Positions 9,235 to 18,381 of a stretch of 54,840 bases of DNA are shown here, piece after piece. Position numbers and translations under genes: made by a program. Numbering within the stretch: the first letter of the stretch is position 1; each line of letters opens with the position of its first letter. The notes beneath the pieces were generated by a model, which had not been told where the DNA came from, ran no database searches, and worked only from the letters and a program-made list of their open reading frames with translations. This DNA comes from Ventricola sp036297385 (GTDB lineage Bacteria > Bacillota > Clostridia > Christensenellales > Aristaeellaceae), in contig JAXJLD010000166.1 in NCBI GenBank assembly GCA_036297385.1, positions 1 through 54,840 on the forward strand. Reading direction: 5' to 3'.

Positions 9235-9280
9235 ATAATATATTATTGGGCAATCGCAAGAGCCTTGGAAAGGAGCCGCC

Positions 9281-10558
9281 ATGCCAAACTACAACGACGC
9301 ACAGGGGGTCGCCGACCTCCTCTCCCAATTCGACTTCAATATCATCAGCGAGGGTCCGGGTGACTTCTCGACCCAGCACCGCAAGTACACCTGCGAGTTC
9401 AGCAAGCCCGGCATCGAGTCCTTCACCACCACGTACCAGTCCAACCCTGATGTCCACGGCCAGCCGACTGCGACGGATGTGTTCGCCGCGCTGGCGAGCG
9501 ACGCGCTCGCGGTCGATGGCCGTCATATCGACGACTTCGCCGATGAGATGGGATTCGAGAAGCCGTCTCAGGCCATTCGCGCCTACGAGTCCTGCCGCAA
9601 GACCCTCGACTGGCTCAAGAACGATATGCAGCTCATGACCTCTGAAATCTCCGACATCGCGGAGACCCTTGACAACGAGCTTGATGAGGTAAAGGAGGAG
9701 GTCGAGCGCGTGCAGGCGGAGCGCAAGGCAAAGCATGAGTTCGAGCACCCGCCAGTGCCAGAGGGATTCACCTCCATCGAGGACTTGCAGGCGAGCCTCA
9801 ACCTCGGCGAGTACGGCGACCGAATCACGGACTACACCGGCAATATCGGAGATGCCTTCAGTGAAATCGCCGATGGTGCGGTGGACCTCTACACCCACGA
9901 CCTGCTCAAGTGGCTTCCCGATAACTACGAGTGGCTTGAGGAGGCGGATTTCCAAGGCCTTCTCGAAGGCTGCAAGGGCGACCTCATCAAGATGACCCAG
10001 ATGGCCCAATACGAGTGCTTCACGCAGGACATGTACAGTCATCAGGAGGACATCGCCAAGTACGCCGCTCTCGAAGGCCTCGCAGCCGAAGGCGTGTACG
10101 CGCTGGCAGATGAGGTTTACGACGATGTGTTCGACGGCATCACCATCGACTTCAATGACAACAACATGGACATCGAGGACTTCGCCACCGAGGCGCAGAC
10201 CGCGATTCAGGATGCCATGGATTCGCCACTCTACGATGCCCTCGGTTCAAACGATGAGATTCTTGAAGATGGTGAGCTGAGTGGCGACTTCGAGGCAATC
10301 AAGGAATCCGGTTACGATTTCCCGAATCCCTGCGCCATGAGCGCCGAGGCGGTCCGCACGGTCAACGAGAAGGGCTACGAGACCGCGTTCAACGAGTTCT
10401 GGAAGGAATTCATGCCAGATAAGGGCTACGAGGTCCCGACCGTCTCCGAGGCTGCCCAAGAGAACCGCGAGGCATCGGGCAAGCTCGAACAGGACAGTCA
10501 TGACGGGCAGACGCCCGAGCGTGAGGATGAGCGTGCCGATGGGGACGCTGAGCATTAG
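9281..10558 (+). CDS. Tagged acidic protein of unknown function (C-terminal motif copy 1)
   Basis: A 425-residue, strongly acidic soluble protein. The start has a GGAAAGGAG site. Residues 1-95 form a compact N-terminal domain of unknown type. Residues 105-150 are a predicted coiled coil (DELDEVKEEVERVQAERKAK). The middle is helical and Asp/Glu-rich. The end carries the shared motif VSEAAQENREASGKLEQ (bases 10438-10494), followed by 23 charged residues. I recognise no catalytic motif. The acidity would be compatible with a DNA-mimic antirestriction role, but nothing in the sequence shows that. First gene of the tagged run. Confidence 0.82.
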   Translation: MPNYNDAQGVADLLSQFDFNIISEGPGDFSTQHRKYTCEFSKPGIESFTTTYQSNPDVHGQPTATDVFAALASDALAVDGRHIDDFADEMGFEKPSQAIRAYESCRKTLDWLKNDMQLMTSEISDIAETLDNELDEVKEEVERVQAERKAKHEFEHPPVPEGFTSIEDLQASLNLGEYGDRITDYTGNIGDAFSEIADGAVDLYTHDLLKWLPDNYEWLEEADFQGLLEGCKGDLIKMTQMAQYECFTQDMYSHQEDIAKYAALEGLAAEGVYALADEVYDDVFDGITIDFNDNNMDIEDFATEAQTAIQDAMDSPLYDALGSNDEILEDGELSGDFEAIKESGYDFPNPCAMSAEAVRTVNEKGYETAFNEFWKEFMPDKGYEVPTVSEAAQENREASGKLEQDSHDGQTPEREDERADGDAEH

Positions 10559-10643
10559 ATAAGACGATGACCGGGCGGCGCGGGTTCTTCTCGCCCGCCT
10601 TTTCACATGAGAACATCGGGCAGGACGCCCGTTAGGAAGGAGC

Positions 10644-11723
10644 ATGGATATGGATAAGACACCGAAAGAGCGCATCGTCTTCGATGAGGGCGTGTATTAC
10701 GGCGACGAGGGCAGCGAGATTTCCATCGAGGACATCACGAGCCGCGAAGGCATCACCGTGGAAGAGGTTCTTGATAGCTATACCGAGGAGGAGATATTCG
10801 AGAACGCGATGAACATGATGGACATCGACCGCTCCGAGGAACTTGCCGGATTGAAGGCGTTCCTAGACGGCTCCGATAGCCCGCTGTCCTCATACGACAA
10901 TCCACTCGGCGGTAACCGCATCATTGCGCGAGGCTCCATCGGTCGCTGGGATGGCACGCGCCATGGCATGACCGCGTACAGGGATTTCGATGACATGATG
11001 GGCGGTCACGACTCCGTGTTCAAGGACTGCGAAATTGGTAAGGTCTGGGATGAGAACGGCAGCCTGTTCATCCACGGTTACCATCACGACGGCGGGGTCG
11101 ATGTCGAGGTCCGCCAGCTCACCGATGCCGGTGAGGAGGCACTGGATGTCATCGAGGACGCGTGGGTCGGCGAGCCGTTCACCATTAACGACAAGGAATA
11201 CGACGGCTCTTGGGAATCAGTGAACGCAGCGATGCGTGAACTCTGGGAGAACCCCGCCCTCTGCCCCTCACCGCGCTATATGGAGCTTGCATTCGGCTGC
11301 CCCGCAGTGGAGTACGAGGCACCAGTCATCGACCCGCTTCTCGAAACCGCCGAGTTCACATCATCCGCCATCATGAGCGCCGAGGTCGCTCCGGGTGCCG
11401 CGAGCGCGACCGTGCATGATGTCGCGGGTGTTCCCTATGAAGTCCCCGCAGATGTCCTCAACGGGTTGAAGGACGCTGTGCGCATCTCGGACCGCGCAGC
11501 GACTACCACCCTCTTCACCTCCCTCACCATCGCCGGATGGACGCAGAAGGGCGATGAGAGCGCCAAGGCCAGCCCGGTGAGCCTGAAAGCCGCCGCAAAG
11601 GAGGCACGCGAGTCATCTGCCGCGTTGGCTGCGCATGGGGCTTCCACCATCGACCTCGAACATGAGGTCGATAACGCCCAGAAAGCATCGGAAACTCTTT
11701 TCGATGCCGATGGCGACCGTTAG
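10644..11723 (+). CDS. Tagged protein with a GRWDG-type domain (motif copy 2)
   Basis: A 359-residue acidic protein. A central block (about residues 92-165) contains GSIGRWDGTRHG followed by a conserved-looking FIHGYHHDGG stretch. I believe similar GRWDG...HHDG blocks occur in other conjugative-element and phage proteins of unknown function, but I cannot name the family with certainty. The shared C-terminal motif is VSLKAAAKEARESSAAL (11573-11629), followed by 29 residues ending in Arg. Start may be ATG 10644 or ATG 10650, since GGAAGGAG is better spaced for the second. The preceding spacer has a GC-rich imperfect hairpin (about 10573-10604). Confidence 0.82.
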   Translation: MDMDKTPKERIVFDEGVYYGDEGSEISIEDITSREGITVEEVLDSYTEEEIFENAMNMMDIDRSEELAGLKAFLDGSDSPLSSYDNPLGGNRIIARGSIGRWDGTRHGMTAYRDFDDMMGGHDSVFKDCEIGKVWDENGSLFIHGYHHDGGVDVEVRQLTDAGEEALDVIEDAWVGEPFTINDKEYDGSWESVNAAMRELWENPALCPSPRYMELAFGCPAVEYEAPVIDPLLETAEFTSSAIMSAEVAPGAASATVHDVAGVPYEVPADVLNGLKDAVRISDRAATTTLFTSLTIAGWTQKGDESAKASPVSLKAAAKEARESSAALAAHGASTIDLEHEVDNAQKASETLFDADGDR

Positions 11724-11738
11724 AAAGGAGGCGGCTCT

Positions 11739-12461
11739 ATGGATTTCAACGACGCGACCGCGCTCATGCGTCTTGTTCAGGCAGTCGAGAACGACCCCTA
11801 TGTATCGAGTGGGGCCGGTGAAGCCCTCGCGGACAAGGTGCGCGAGTTCATCGAGGATGAGGCGGAATTGGGCGGCTGGTACACTGAGCTGATGAATGCC
11901 ATCGGCGAGGGTGAACCGACTTTCAGGGAGTGCGGAACCTTCACCGACCACGGCTTCGGCTTCCATGCGCAGGACGGCACGAGGACGGATTACGTCATAG
12001 GATGGCCCTTTGAGGACGGCGGTTGGGCCGTCCTCACCGGCAGTTACGACCTTGAGAGCGATGAGCTGGCGGACTACCATCTTCCCGAAGATTACCTGAA
12101 CGGCCTGCTGTCCCGTTACGGCTACTCGTCGCTCGCCGACTTCAAATCCGTCAACGGGGAGGCATGGCGCGACGCGCTCACGGGAATCATCGCCGGGAAT
12201 CAGGAAGCGAATCGCTTCGAGGTTCCCCACCTTTTCCCCGACCCATCAGCCGCAGAGCGGTTCTGCACTTATCAAGGCGTCCCCGGCGACCTGCTCCGCC
12301 CCGCCATGGAGAGGGCGCGGGCCGAGTACGAGAAGGTGAAAGCCCACCAATCTCCCGAGAAAGCCGTGTCCCTCAAGGGCGAGGTGGAGACGGCCCGTGG
12401 CGCTTCCGCCGCGATGGCCGATAACGGAAACCATTCAAATCGCGGGCAGTACGCCCGCTAG
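11739..12461 (+). CDS. Tagged protein of unknown function (motif copy 3)
   Basis: A 240-residue acidic protein of unrecognised fold, beginning 15 bases after the previous stop with AAAGGAGG. It ends with the motif VSLKGEVETARGASAAM (about 12366-12417) and a short tail ending QYAR. No transmembrane segment, Cys cluster or nucleotide-binding motif is visible. Co-transcription with its neighbours is likely from the tight spacing. Confidence 0.82.
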   Translation: MDFNDATALMRLVQAVENDPYVSSGAGEALADKVREFIEDEAELGGWYTELMNAIGEGEPTFRECGTFTDHGFGFHAQDGTRTDYVIGWPFEDGGWAVLTGSYDLESDELADYHLPEDYLNGLLSRYGYSSLADFKSVNGEAWRDALTGIIAGNQEANRFEVPHLFPDPSAAERFCTYQGVPGDLLRPAMERARAEYEKVKAHQSPEKAVSLKGEVETARGASAAMADNGNHSNRGQYAR

Positions 12462-12477
12462 GAAGGAGGATTGCGAC

Positions 12478-13068
12478 ATGAAGGGCATGCTCATCCCGAC
12501 AAACGGGAACCCGGTCGAAATCGACATCAAGGTTGATGAGGAGGGTTCGACGCTACACGACCTGCAACGCCTCGTCGGTGGGAACATCGAGCCGTTCGAT
12601 GTCATCTTCGGCGAGGGCATCAGCCTCTACGTCAACGAGGAGGGCCTGTTCACCTGCCCGCCCAACGGCGCCGTGTACGCGACGAAGGGTATGGAGGAGG
12701 CCGGATACCTCTCCATGATGGTCTCCATGATGGATTACGGCTCACCGGTCAAGGAGGGAGAACTGTACTCCATTCTCTGCGGCGACCTCGTGGCCGTCGG
12801 GTTCGACTTCGAGACCGGAGAGAATCGCGACCTCTCAGCCGATGAGATGTCCCGCGTAGCCGACTACTTCACCGAGGTCAGCAAACCCGGCAGCGGCATC
12901 GAGGAGGTCATCGCAATCCGCATGGGACAGCACCGCGAGGAAGCCCGCTCGGAGGATGGCCGCGTCACCCTCAAGGGGGAGGCTCAGGCATCGCGTGCCG
13001 CCTCCGAGAAGCTGGCAGAGGGACGCGACATCGGCTCCCCGGCACGCGACGACCACTCCATCGTGTAG
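12478..13068 (+). CDS. Tagged DUF3846-like protein (motif copy 4)
   Basis: A 196-residue protein. The start at 12478 follows GGAAGGAGG; a longer in-frame reading overlaps the upstream gene and was rejected. Residues 1-130 match what I know of the DUF3846 family: an N-terminal strand MLIPTNGNPVEIDI, then LQRLVGGNIEPFDV, SLYVNEEGL, PPNGAVYA and a terminal helical part. DUF3846 proteins are common on mobile elements and have no known function. The tag VTLKGEAQASRAASEKLAE occupies 12964-13020, with a 15-residue tail. Confidence 0.85.
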   Translation: MKGMLIPTNGNPVEIDIKVDEEGSTLHDLQRLVGGNIEPFDVIFGEGISLYVNEEGLFTCPPNGAVYATKGMEEAGYLSMMVSMMDYGSPVKEGELYSILCGDLVAVGFDFETGENRDLSADEMSRVADYFTEVSKPGSGIEEVIAIRMGQHREEARSEDGRVTLKGEAQASRAASEKLAEGRDIGSPARDDHSIV

Positions 13069-13109
13069 ATATATAGAAAGCCATCATGGCAGAAAGGTAG
13101 GAAAACACC

Positions 13110-14558
13110 ATGGCATACGACAAGAACATCCCCGACGTGCTGCAACTGCTGCGCCTCGACCTCGGTAACGTCGATTACACCGTGCCGATGGACACGACCA
13201 TCGCGCGATACGCCATCGTCGGCGACTACTTCCCCCGCTACTGCATCGCGGATGTGGCCGACGATGCGGACACCATGGACGTCCGAGGCGCTATCGAGGA
13301 GACGATGCACACCATCCTCGACTATGGCGGCACGCCAGAGGATTTGCGCACCGCCATGGGCCTCGTGCCCGAGGCGGAAATCGACTCGGACATCATCGAG
13401 TCCGGTGAGTACGTCCCCGTAGACCTCGGCTACTGCCTCGACGGGCAACTCACGGGTTTCGAGGTGCTTCCACTCGATGAATGCGACATCAAGGACGTGT
13501 TGAACGGGCACCAGATTGAGAACGTCATGACGGCGCTCAACAACTTGCCCGTGAACCTGCGCCTGCCAGCAGCCAAAGTCCTCTCGCAGGGAGGCTACAC
13601 CGAGTGGCAGGCATACCAAATCTGCAAGGCTTTCGAGGTAGGCGTCGATGCGGACGTCATCGCGGAGCGCATCGCGAACCCGGTCCTGAACCATGCCCAG
13701 ATGCGCGAGCTTCGCCGCATCGCCGTGCATACCGACTTCGCCGACCACGATGCAAGCCCCTATAAAAAGGATGTCTTCAAGACGCTCTCGAACGGTGAGT
13801 ACACCGCCGAGCATCTACATCAGGCTCGTGAGCTTATGAAAACCACTGCCATCCATGACATCGCGTTCCCTCGCGACTGGCTGAAACTCGACTCACGCCA
13901 AATGGAGGTCGTGCGTCACTCCCTCAAGTCCGATGTCCCCATGGACGCTTTAGAGGAATACGCGGACGGCACTTACACCGCCGACCACATGAATGTCATC
14001 ACCATGGCGCTCACCGAAGGCATGGAAAAGCCGGGAATCGAGCGTCTGATGAACCATGACCTCTCCATGGAGCAGGTCTGGGGCTTCTATTCGGCCATCT
14101 CGGGTGGTCGCTTCACGAGCGAGCAGCTTGACGTGCTGTGCGACCCGACCAAGCCCGCCGAAGTCATGAACGCCATGCGCACCGGCATGACCTATGGACT
14201 GGATACCCAGACGGTGACGCGCTTCGCCGACGGCACCTTCAAACCCGGCCAGATGGAGACCATCTATCATGCCGCAGCCGACAAGAAGTGGGTCACAGAT
14301 GAGATTCTTGATGTCATCGCCGACCCGCGTTACAGCGCGAACCAGATTGGCGCTCTTCATATCAGCGCCGCTCAGGGCGCGACCCTCGACGAAATCAAGC
14401 GCGAGAAGGAGGTCATGGGCATGTCCATGAACCTCAAGGACGATGCCGCGAAGTCCGGTTCCGTCCACGAGGCAGCCAAGGAATCCCGCGAGGCATCCGC
14501 CCAGCTCGGCTCTGAGAGCCATGGCGATAAGGCCGTCGAGCGCGAGGAGTTGGAGTAG
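13110..14558 (+). CDS. Tagged helical-repeat protein (motif copy 5)
   Basis: A 482-residue acidic protein. From about residue 130 to 440 it is built of degenerate helical repeats of roughly 35 residues with a recurrent F/Y-x3-Q-M/H-x3 core: GEYTAEHLHQARELM, GTYTADHMNVITMAL, GRFTSEQLDVLCD, GTFKPGQMETIYHAA, PRYSANQIGALHISA. Such arrays usually act as protein-binding scaffolds. Similar FxxxQMxxI repeats are, to my knowledge, present in large proteins of Gram-positive conjugative elements. The tag is a divergent form (GSVHEAAKESREASAQL, 14459-14509) followed by 15 residues. No enzymatic motif was seen. Confidence 0.82.
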   Translation: MAYDKNIPDVLQLLRLDLGNVDYTVPMDTTIARYAIVGDYFPRYCIADVADDADTMDVRGAIEETMHTILDYGGTPEDLRTAMGLVPEAEIDSDIIESGEYVPVDLGYCLDGQLTGFEVLPLDECDIKDVLNGHQIENVMTALNNLPVNLRLPAAKVLSQGGYTEWQAYQICKAFEVGVDADVIAERIANPVLNHAQMRELRRIAVHTDFADHDASPYKKDVFKTLSNGEYTAEHLHQARELMKTTAIHDIAFPRDWLKLDSRQMEVVRHSLKSDVPMDALEEYADGTYTADHMNVITMALTEGMEKPGIERLMNHDLSMEQVWGFYSAISGGRFTSEQLDVLCDPTKPAEVMNAMRTGMTYGLDTQTVTRFADGTFKPGQMETIYHAAADKKWVTDEILDVIADPRYSANQIGALHISAAQGATLDEIKREKEVMGMSMNLKDDAAKSGSVHEAAKESREASAQLGSESHGDKAVEREELE

Positions 14559-14565
14559 AGAATAA

Positions 14566-14639
14566 GCGGTTTTCCACGCTTTCAATGGCCGGAGGGTTCT
14601 CAACCCGACCCGCAGGCTGTTGGAAGGGTGGAAAACCGC
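14566..14639. repeat. 74-bp imperfect palindrome, copy 1
   Basis: The outer arms are GCGGTTTTCCAC and its exact complement (14566-14577 / 14628-14639). The pairing continues inward with a few mismatches (CTTTCAATGGCC against GGCTGTTGGAAG), and the centre has a small GGGTT/AACCC hairpin. The same element recurs at 51292-51367. It sits in the 130-base gap between two tagged genes, about 50 bases upstream of the next start codon. It could be a mobile palindromic unit or a structured RNA leader. Confidence 0.85.
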
Positions 14640-14688
14640 CCCAACTATACATATTGGAAACTATCAGACCACAAAGGAAGGAGGCCAT

Positions 14689-15567
14689 ATGCCAGATGAG
14701 ATGAACAAGCGAGAGGTCATCCTGACCATCCGCGAGTACGAGAACTCGGTGGCGATGCCCGAGGGCGAGCGCGTCACCTACCTCGACCCGCGCGGCGGGG
14801 TGCATCTGAAAGACGGCGACGATAAGGCATCGGATTACACGGGGCACGCCGCGAAGTGCGCTGAGTACCTTCGCTTCGGCGATGAGGTCGATGCCGTCAC
14901 CTGCGGGGAGTATCCCCGTTCCAGCGCGGTCAAGTTCTGCGATACGCCGGAGCTGTTCGTGCAGGCCGGGTTCCGCCCGCTGCCGATGCTCTACACCCAA
15001 CGCCACCTGCGCGATGCCATCCGACCGAAGAGCAGCTACGACCCCCACCGCCATGGACTCACCGTTGAGCAGATGAAGCGCCTGCCCGAGCTGATGGAGC
15101 ATCCCGTGATGCTCTGCGATAGCCCCGCCCGCGAGGACACCATGCTCGCGGTGCTGCGCGATGTGGATTGCGATGACCTGCCGCTCATCATGGCCGTGCG
15201 TCCCGATGGGCGCGGTTATTACGAGGCTGGCGAGATTGAGACCAACTTCATCTTGGCTGTCTACGGTAGGACGAACTTCCCCCGCTACTTCGACAACCTC
15301 ATCACGCCCGATAGGGTCGTCTATTATGACGAAGAAAGAGGCCGGGAACTCAATGCACTTGCGAAGCTACACTTGCTTCGGAGCCACATCGTCGAACCCG
15401 ACCTCAATAGGACTATTATACGCTGCCCGCAGTGCATAGTCAAGAGCGAAACCGCAGGTCAAGAGGGTTATCGGTTGGAATCGAAGGCCAAGGAGGCCCG
15501 TGCCGCGAGCGCAGAACTTCGTAAGAATGGCGCGGACGGGCGTGTTCAAGACAAGGGAGCGCGATAG
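14689..15567 (+). CDS. Tagged protein with a MuF-C/PBECR-like nuclease-fold domain (motif copy 6)
   Basis: A 292-residue protein, start supported by AAAGGAAGGAGG. Residues 105-245 resemble the C-terminal domain of phage MuF proteins and related PBECR (Barnase-EndoU-ColicinE5/D-RelE-like) domains: LTVEQMKRLPELMEHPVML, then DLPLIMAVRPDG, NFILAVYGRTNF and the LITPDRVVYYDEE end block. These domains are known from polyvalent proteins of phages and conjugative elements and are thought to be RNA- or protein-targeting toxins. Catalytic residues cannot be assigned by eye. A CPQC pair near residue 246 precedes the tag YRLESKAKEARAASAELR (15468-15522); the tail ends GAR. The family call is moderate; the coding call is firm. 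Confidence 0.78.
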   Translation: MPDEMNKREVILTIREYENSVAMPEGERVTYLDPRGGVHLKDGDDKASDYTGHAAKCAEYLRFGDEVDAVTCGEYPRSSAVKFCDTPELFVQAGFRPLPMLYTQRHLRDAIRPKSSYDPHRHGLTVEQMKRLPELMEHPVMLCDSPAREDTMLAVLRDVDCDDLPLIMAVRPDGRGYYEAGEIETNFILAVYGRTNFPRYFDNLITPDRVVYYDEERGRELNALAKLHLLRSHIVEPDLNRTIIRCPQCIVKSETAGQEGYRLESKAKEARAASAELRKNGADGRVQDKGAR

Positions 15568-15569
15568 CG

Positions 15570-16175
15570 ATGGCTTACGGCGACGTGAAACAGAACTTCC
15601 CCAAGGGAACTCTCAACAGCTATTGGTACTATATCGAGCTGTGCCGCTTGCTTTTCCCCGACGAGGACGGCACTCAAATCGACAAGCTCCAGGAAGCGCT
15701 CATCCGCTATTCCCTCATAAGTCCTTGGCCGCTCCCAGACGGCGCTGACCCGGAACTCTTTATCGTCAGGTTCTTCGCGAACGAGCATGAGGATTTCTAC
15801 TATTATCTCGGTCTCGGTCAAGGTCTTGAGCTGGGGTTGCATCTTGACAAGCAGAATGATGCAGAATTCGACTTGGAAGGGGCGATAGCTGCGAACTGCC
15901 TGAAACGCGCCCCGAAGAAAGACATACCCGCTCTCAGCAAGGATGAGCTACATAAGAAGACTCTTGCGGAGCGTTCCGATGTCATCGACTACCTTGAAGC
16001 GATGGGCGATGTAGACAAAAGGAGCATCATCCAAGAGACCGGCGCAAGCGCTGCGCTCATCGACAGCGTTCTGAGAACCCTCAAGGAGAACGAGCTTCTC
16101 AGGGTGAACAAGCGCAACCAAGTAGTGAACTTCGACGGTGCAGCCGCTAGGAAGCTGCTGCTGGAAGCTAAATAG
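15570..16175 (+). CDS. Untagged protein with C-terminal winged-helix-like region
   Basis: A 201-residue protein starting 3 bases after the previous stop. Residues 1-95 are an unrecognised domain rich in aromatic residues (SYWYYIELCRLLFPDED). Residues 128-195 look like a small winged helix (DKRSIIQETGASAALIDSVLRTLKENELLRV). Unlike its neighbours it lacks the shared C-terminal motif, so it may act in the donor cell, for example as a regulator. No function assigned. Confidence 0.75.
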   Translation: MAYGDVKQNFPKGTLNSYWYYIELCRLLFPDEDGTQIDKLQEALIRYSLISPWPLPDGADPELFIVRFFANEHEDFYYYLGLGQGLELGLHLDKQNDAEFDLEGAIAANCLKRAPKKDIPALSKDELHKKTLAERSDVIDYLEAMGDVDKRSIIQETGASAALIDSVLRTLKENELLRVNKRNQVVNFDGAAARKLLLEAK

Positions 16176-16185
16176 GAGGACGCTT

Positions 16186-18378
16186 ATGAACAAACTTGTA
16201 ATCGCTGAGAAGCCGATGCTCGCTCGCGACATCGCACGCGCCATCTGCGGCAAGGAGGTGTCCGAGACTGCGCGGCTGCCCATCTCGGGCAACGGGTACA
16301 CGGTCATCGCCTGCGCCGGTCACCTGCTCGAACTGGTGGAGCCGGATGCGGTGAACCCCGCATGGGGCAAACCATGGTCGTTGGACGTGCTGCCCATCCA
16401 AATCGACGATTGGGCGAAGGAGCCGACCGAGGACAAGAAAGACTTGGTGGAGCGCATCGACTCGCTTTTGCCGGAAGCCGAGTGCGTCATCAACGCCGGT
16501 GACCCCGACGATGAAGGCCAGCTCATCGTTGATGAGGTGCTGGACTACCTCGGCTACGAGGGAGAGGTGCTGCGCGTCTACGTCAACGACAACATCGAGA
16601 AGAACATCGTCAAGGCGTTCGAGCGTCTGGTACCCAACGAGCAGTGCCGCCCTGCCGGTGACGCGGCATACGCCCGCCAGATGGCCGACAAGTGCTTCGG
16701 CGTGAACGAGACCCGCCTTGCCACCAAGCGGCTCGGGGGCCTGTTCTCCGTCGGTCGCGTGCAGACCCCGACCCTCGGGCTGGTTGTCAACCGCGATGAG
16801 GCGATAGAGAATCACGTCACCCGGAAGTATTACGAGCTGACCGCCACCGGCGGCTGTGCAGACGCGTCGGGAGCACCGGTGTTCAAGTTCAAGCCGGACA
16901 AGGACATGTTGGCCGGTGAAAAGCACGTCTTCGACCGCGATGTCCTCGATGTCATCAAGGCGAAGCTGAACGGCTCGTGTATGTCCTTCTCCACGGTCAT
17001 CTCGAAGAAGGGCGAGAACCCTCCCCTGCCCTACAACCTGACGGTGCTGCTCTCCGACATGTCCCGCCGCTACGGCTTCTCCGCATCGAAGACCCAGCAA
17101 ATCACGCAGGATTTGCGTGATAAGTACAAGGCGATAACCTACAACCGCTCGGACTCCCAGTACCTCAAGGAGGAGCATTTCGCGCAGGCATCGGTGGTGC
17201 TTGCGCAGGCCATGGAGAACGTCGGGGCAACATGGCCGCTCGACTACTCCATCCACTCCAAGGCGTTCAACGAGAAGAACGTCACTGCGCACCACGGCAT
17301 CATCCCGCAGGAGGTCAGCGTCCCCGTGGCCGACATGACCGGGGATGAGGCCAAGGTCTACACGGCCATCGTGGAGCGCTACGCCATGCAGTTCCTCCCA
17401 CCCGCCACCTACGATGTGAGCACCAGCGCCTTCGCGGTCGATGGCGGGGAGTTCCAAGCCGTCGCGCGGCGCGTGCGCGAGGCCGGTTTCAAGGCCGTGT
17501 TCGGCAACGTCTCCGATGAGGACGGCGATGACGCGGCATCCGGCAACCCTTGGATTGACGAAGGCGACCATCGCCTTGAGCGCATCGAGTGCGCCGTCAC
17601 CGAGAAGGAGACCGCCCCGCCCAAGCCCTACACGGAAGGCACGCTCATCGCCGACATGGCCTCCATCGCCAAGTACGTCACCGACCCGGAGGTCAAGGCC
17701 ATCCTCAAGCAGAAGGACGACGGAAAGAAGGGCGAGCACGGCGGCATCGGAACCACGGCCACCCGCGCCTCCATCATCGAGAAGTTGAAGGAACGCGGGT
17801 ACCTTGAGGACGTGAAGGGCAAGATTCGCTCCACCGAGAAAGCGCGCGCCTTCTACCATCTCCTGCCGCCCGAGATTCGCGGCGCGGACGTGACCGCCCG
17901 CTGGTGGCTCATCCAGCAGGACATCGCCGAGGGCAACGCGGATGTGAACGCCCTGCAACAGAGCGTCATCGAGGTCTTCAAGGGCCATCAGGACACCGCC
18001 TACGTCGGTGCGAGCATCGCGCCCAAGGCCACGGTCGTGGGCAAGTGCCCTCTCTGCGGCGCGGACGTGGTGCAGCGCAAGTCGAAGTCCGGTAAGTCCT
18101 TCTACACCTGCTCCTCGAACAAGAGCGAGAAGCAGGAGGACGGGACTTGGAAGCAAATCGCGGGCTGCGGTTTCAAGCTGCTGGGCTGGTGCGGCAAGAC
18201 GTTCACGGCGAAGCAGGCTGCATCGCTGCTCGGAGGCAAGGCGGTGAAGCTCACCGGCTGCATATCCAAGACCACGGGCAAGACCTTCGACTGCAAGGCG
18301 AAACTCAAGAAGGACGGCTCGATAGAGCCTATATTCGATAGCAAGCCCAAGGGCAAGTACGGCAAGGCAAGGAGATAG
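16186..18378 (+). CDS. topB: DNA topoisomerase III (type IA), conjugation-associated
   Basis: A 730-residue type IA topoisomerase that cuts and passes single strands, probably resolving intermediates in element replication or transfer. The Toprim domain starts at NKLVIAEKPMLARDIARA, with the metal-binding DPDDEG near residue 106. The active-site Tyr is in TYNRSDSQYL (about residue 319). FSVGRVQTPTLGL and HGIIPQE are also conserved. The C-terminal end has a Cys4-type zinc ribbon (CPLCGADVV ... CSSN ... GCGF) and a short Toprim-associated repeat. ATG 16186 with GGAGG was chosen over a longer reading that overlaps the upstream gene. TopB genes are standard in this class of element. No shared C-terminal motif is present. 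Confidence 0.95.
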   Translation: MNKLVIAEKPMLARDIARAICGKEVSETARLPISGNGYTVIACAGHLLELVEPDAVNPAWGKPWSLDVLPIQIDDWAKEPTEDKKDLVERIDSLLPEAECVINAGDPDDEGQLIVDEVLDYLGYEGEVLRVYVNDNIEKNIVKAFERLVPNEQCRPAGDAAYARQMADKCFGVNETRLATKRLGGLFSVGRVQTPTLGLVVNRDEAIENHVTRKYYELTATGGCADASGAPVFKFKPDKDMLAGEKHVFDRDVLDVIKAKLNGSCMSFSTVISKKGENPPLPYNLTVLLSDMSRRYGFSASKTQQITQDLRDKYKAITYNRSDSQYLKEEHFAQASVVLAQAMENVGATWPLDYSIHSKAFNEKNVTAHHGIIPQEVSVPVADMTGDEAKVYTAIVERYAMQFLPPATYDVSTSAFAVDGGEFQAVARRVREAGFKAVFGNVSDEDGDDAASGNPWIDEGDHRLERIECAVTEKETAPPKPYTEGTLIADMASIAKYVTDPEVKAILKQKDDGKKGEHGGIGTTATRASIIEKLKERGYLEDVKGKIRSTEKARAFYHLLPPEIRGADVTARWWLIQQDIAEGNADVNALQQSVIEVFKGHQDTAYVGASIAPKATVVGKCPLCGADVVQRKSKSGKSFYTCSSNKSEKQEDGTWKQIAGCGFKLLGWCGKTFTAKQAASLLGGKAVKLTGCISKTTGKTFDCKAKLKKDGSIEPIFDSKPKGKYGKARR

Positions 18379-18381
18379 CAC

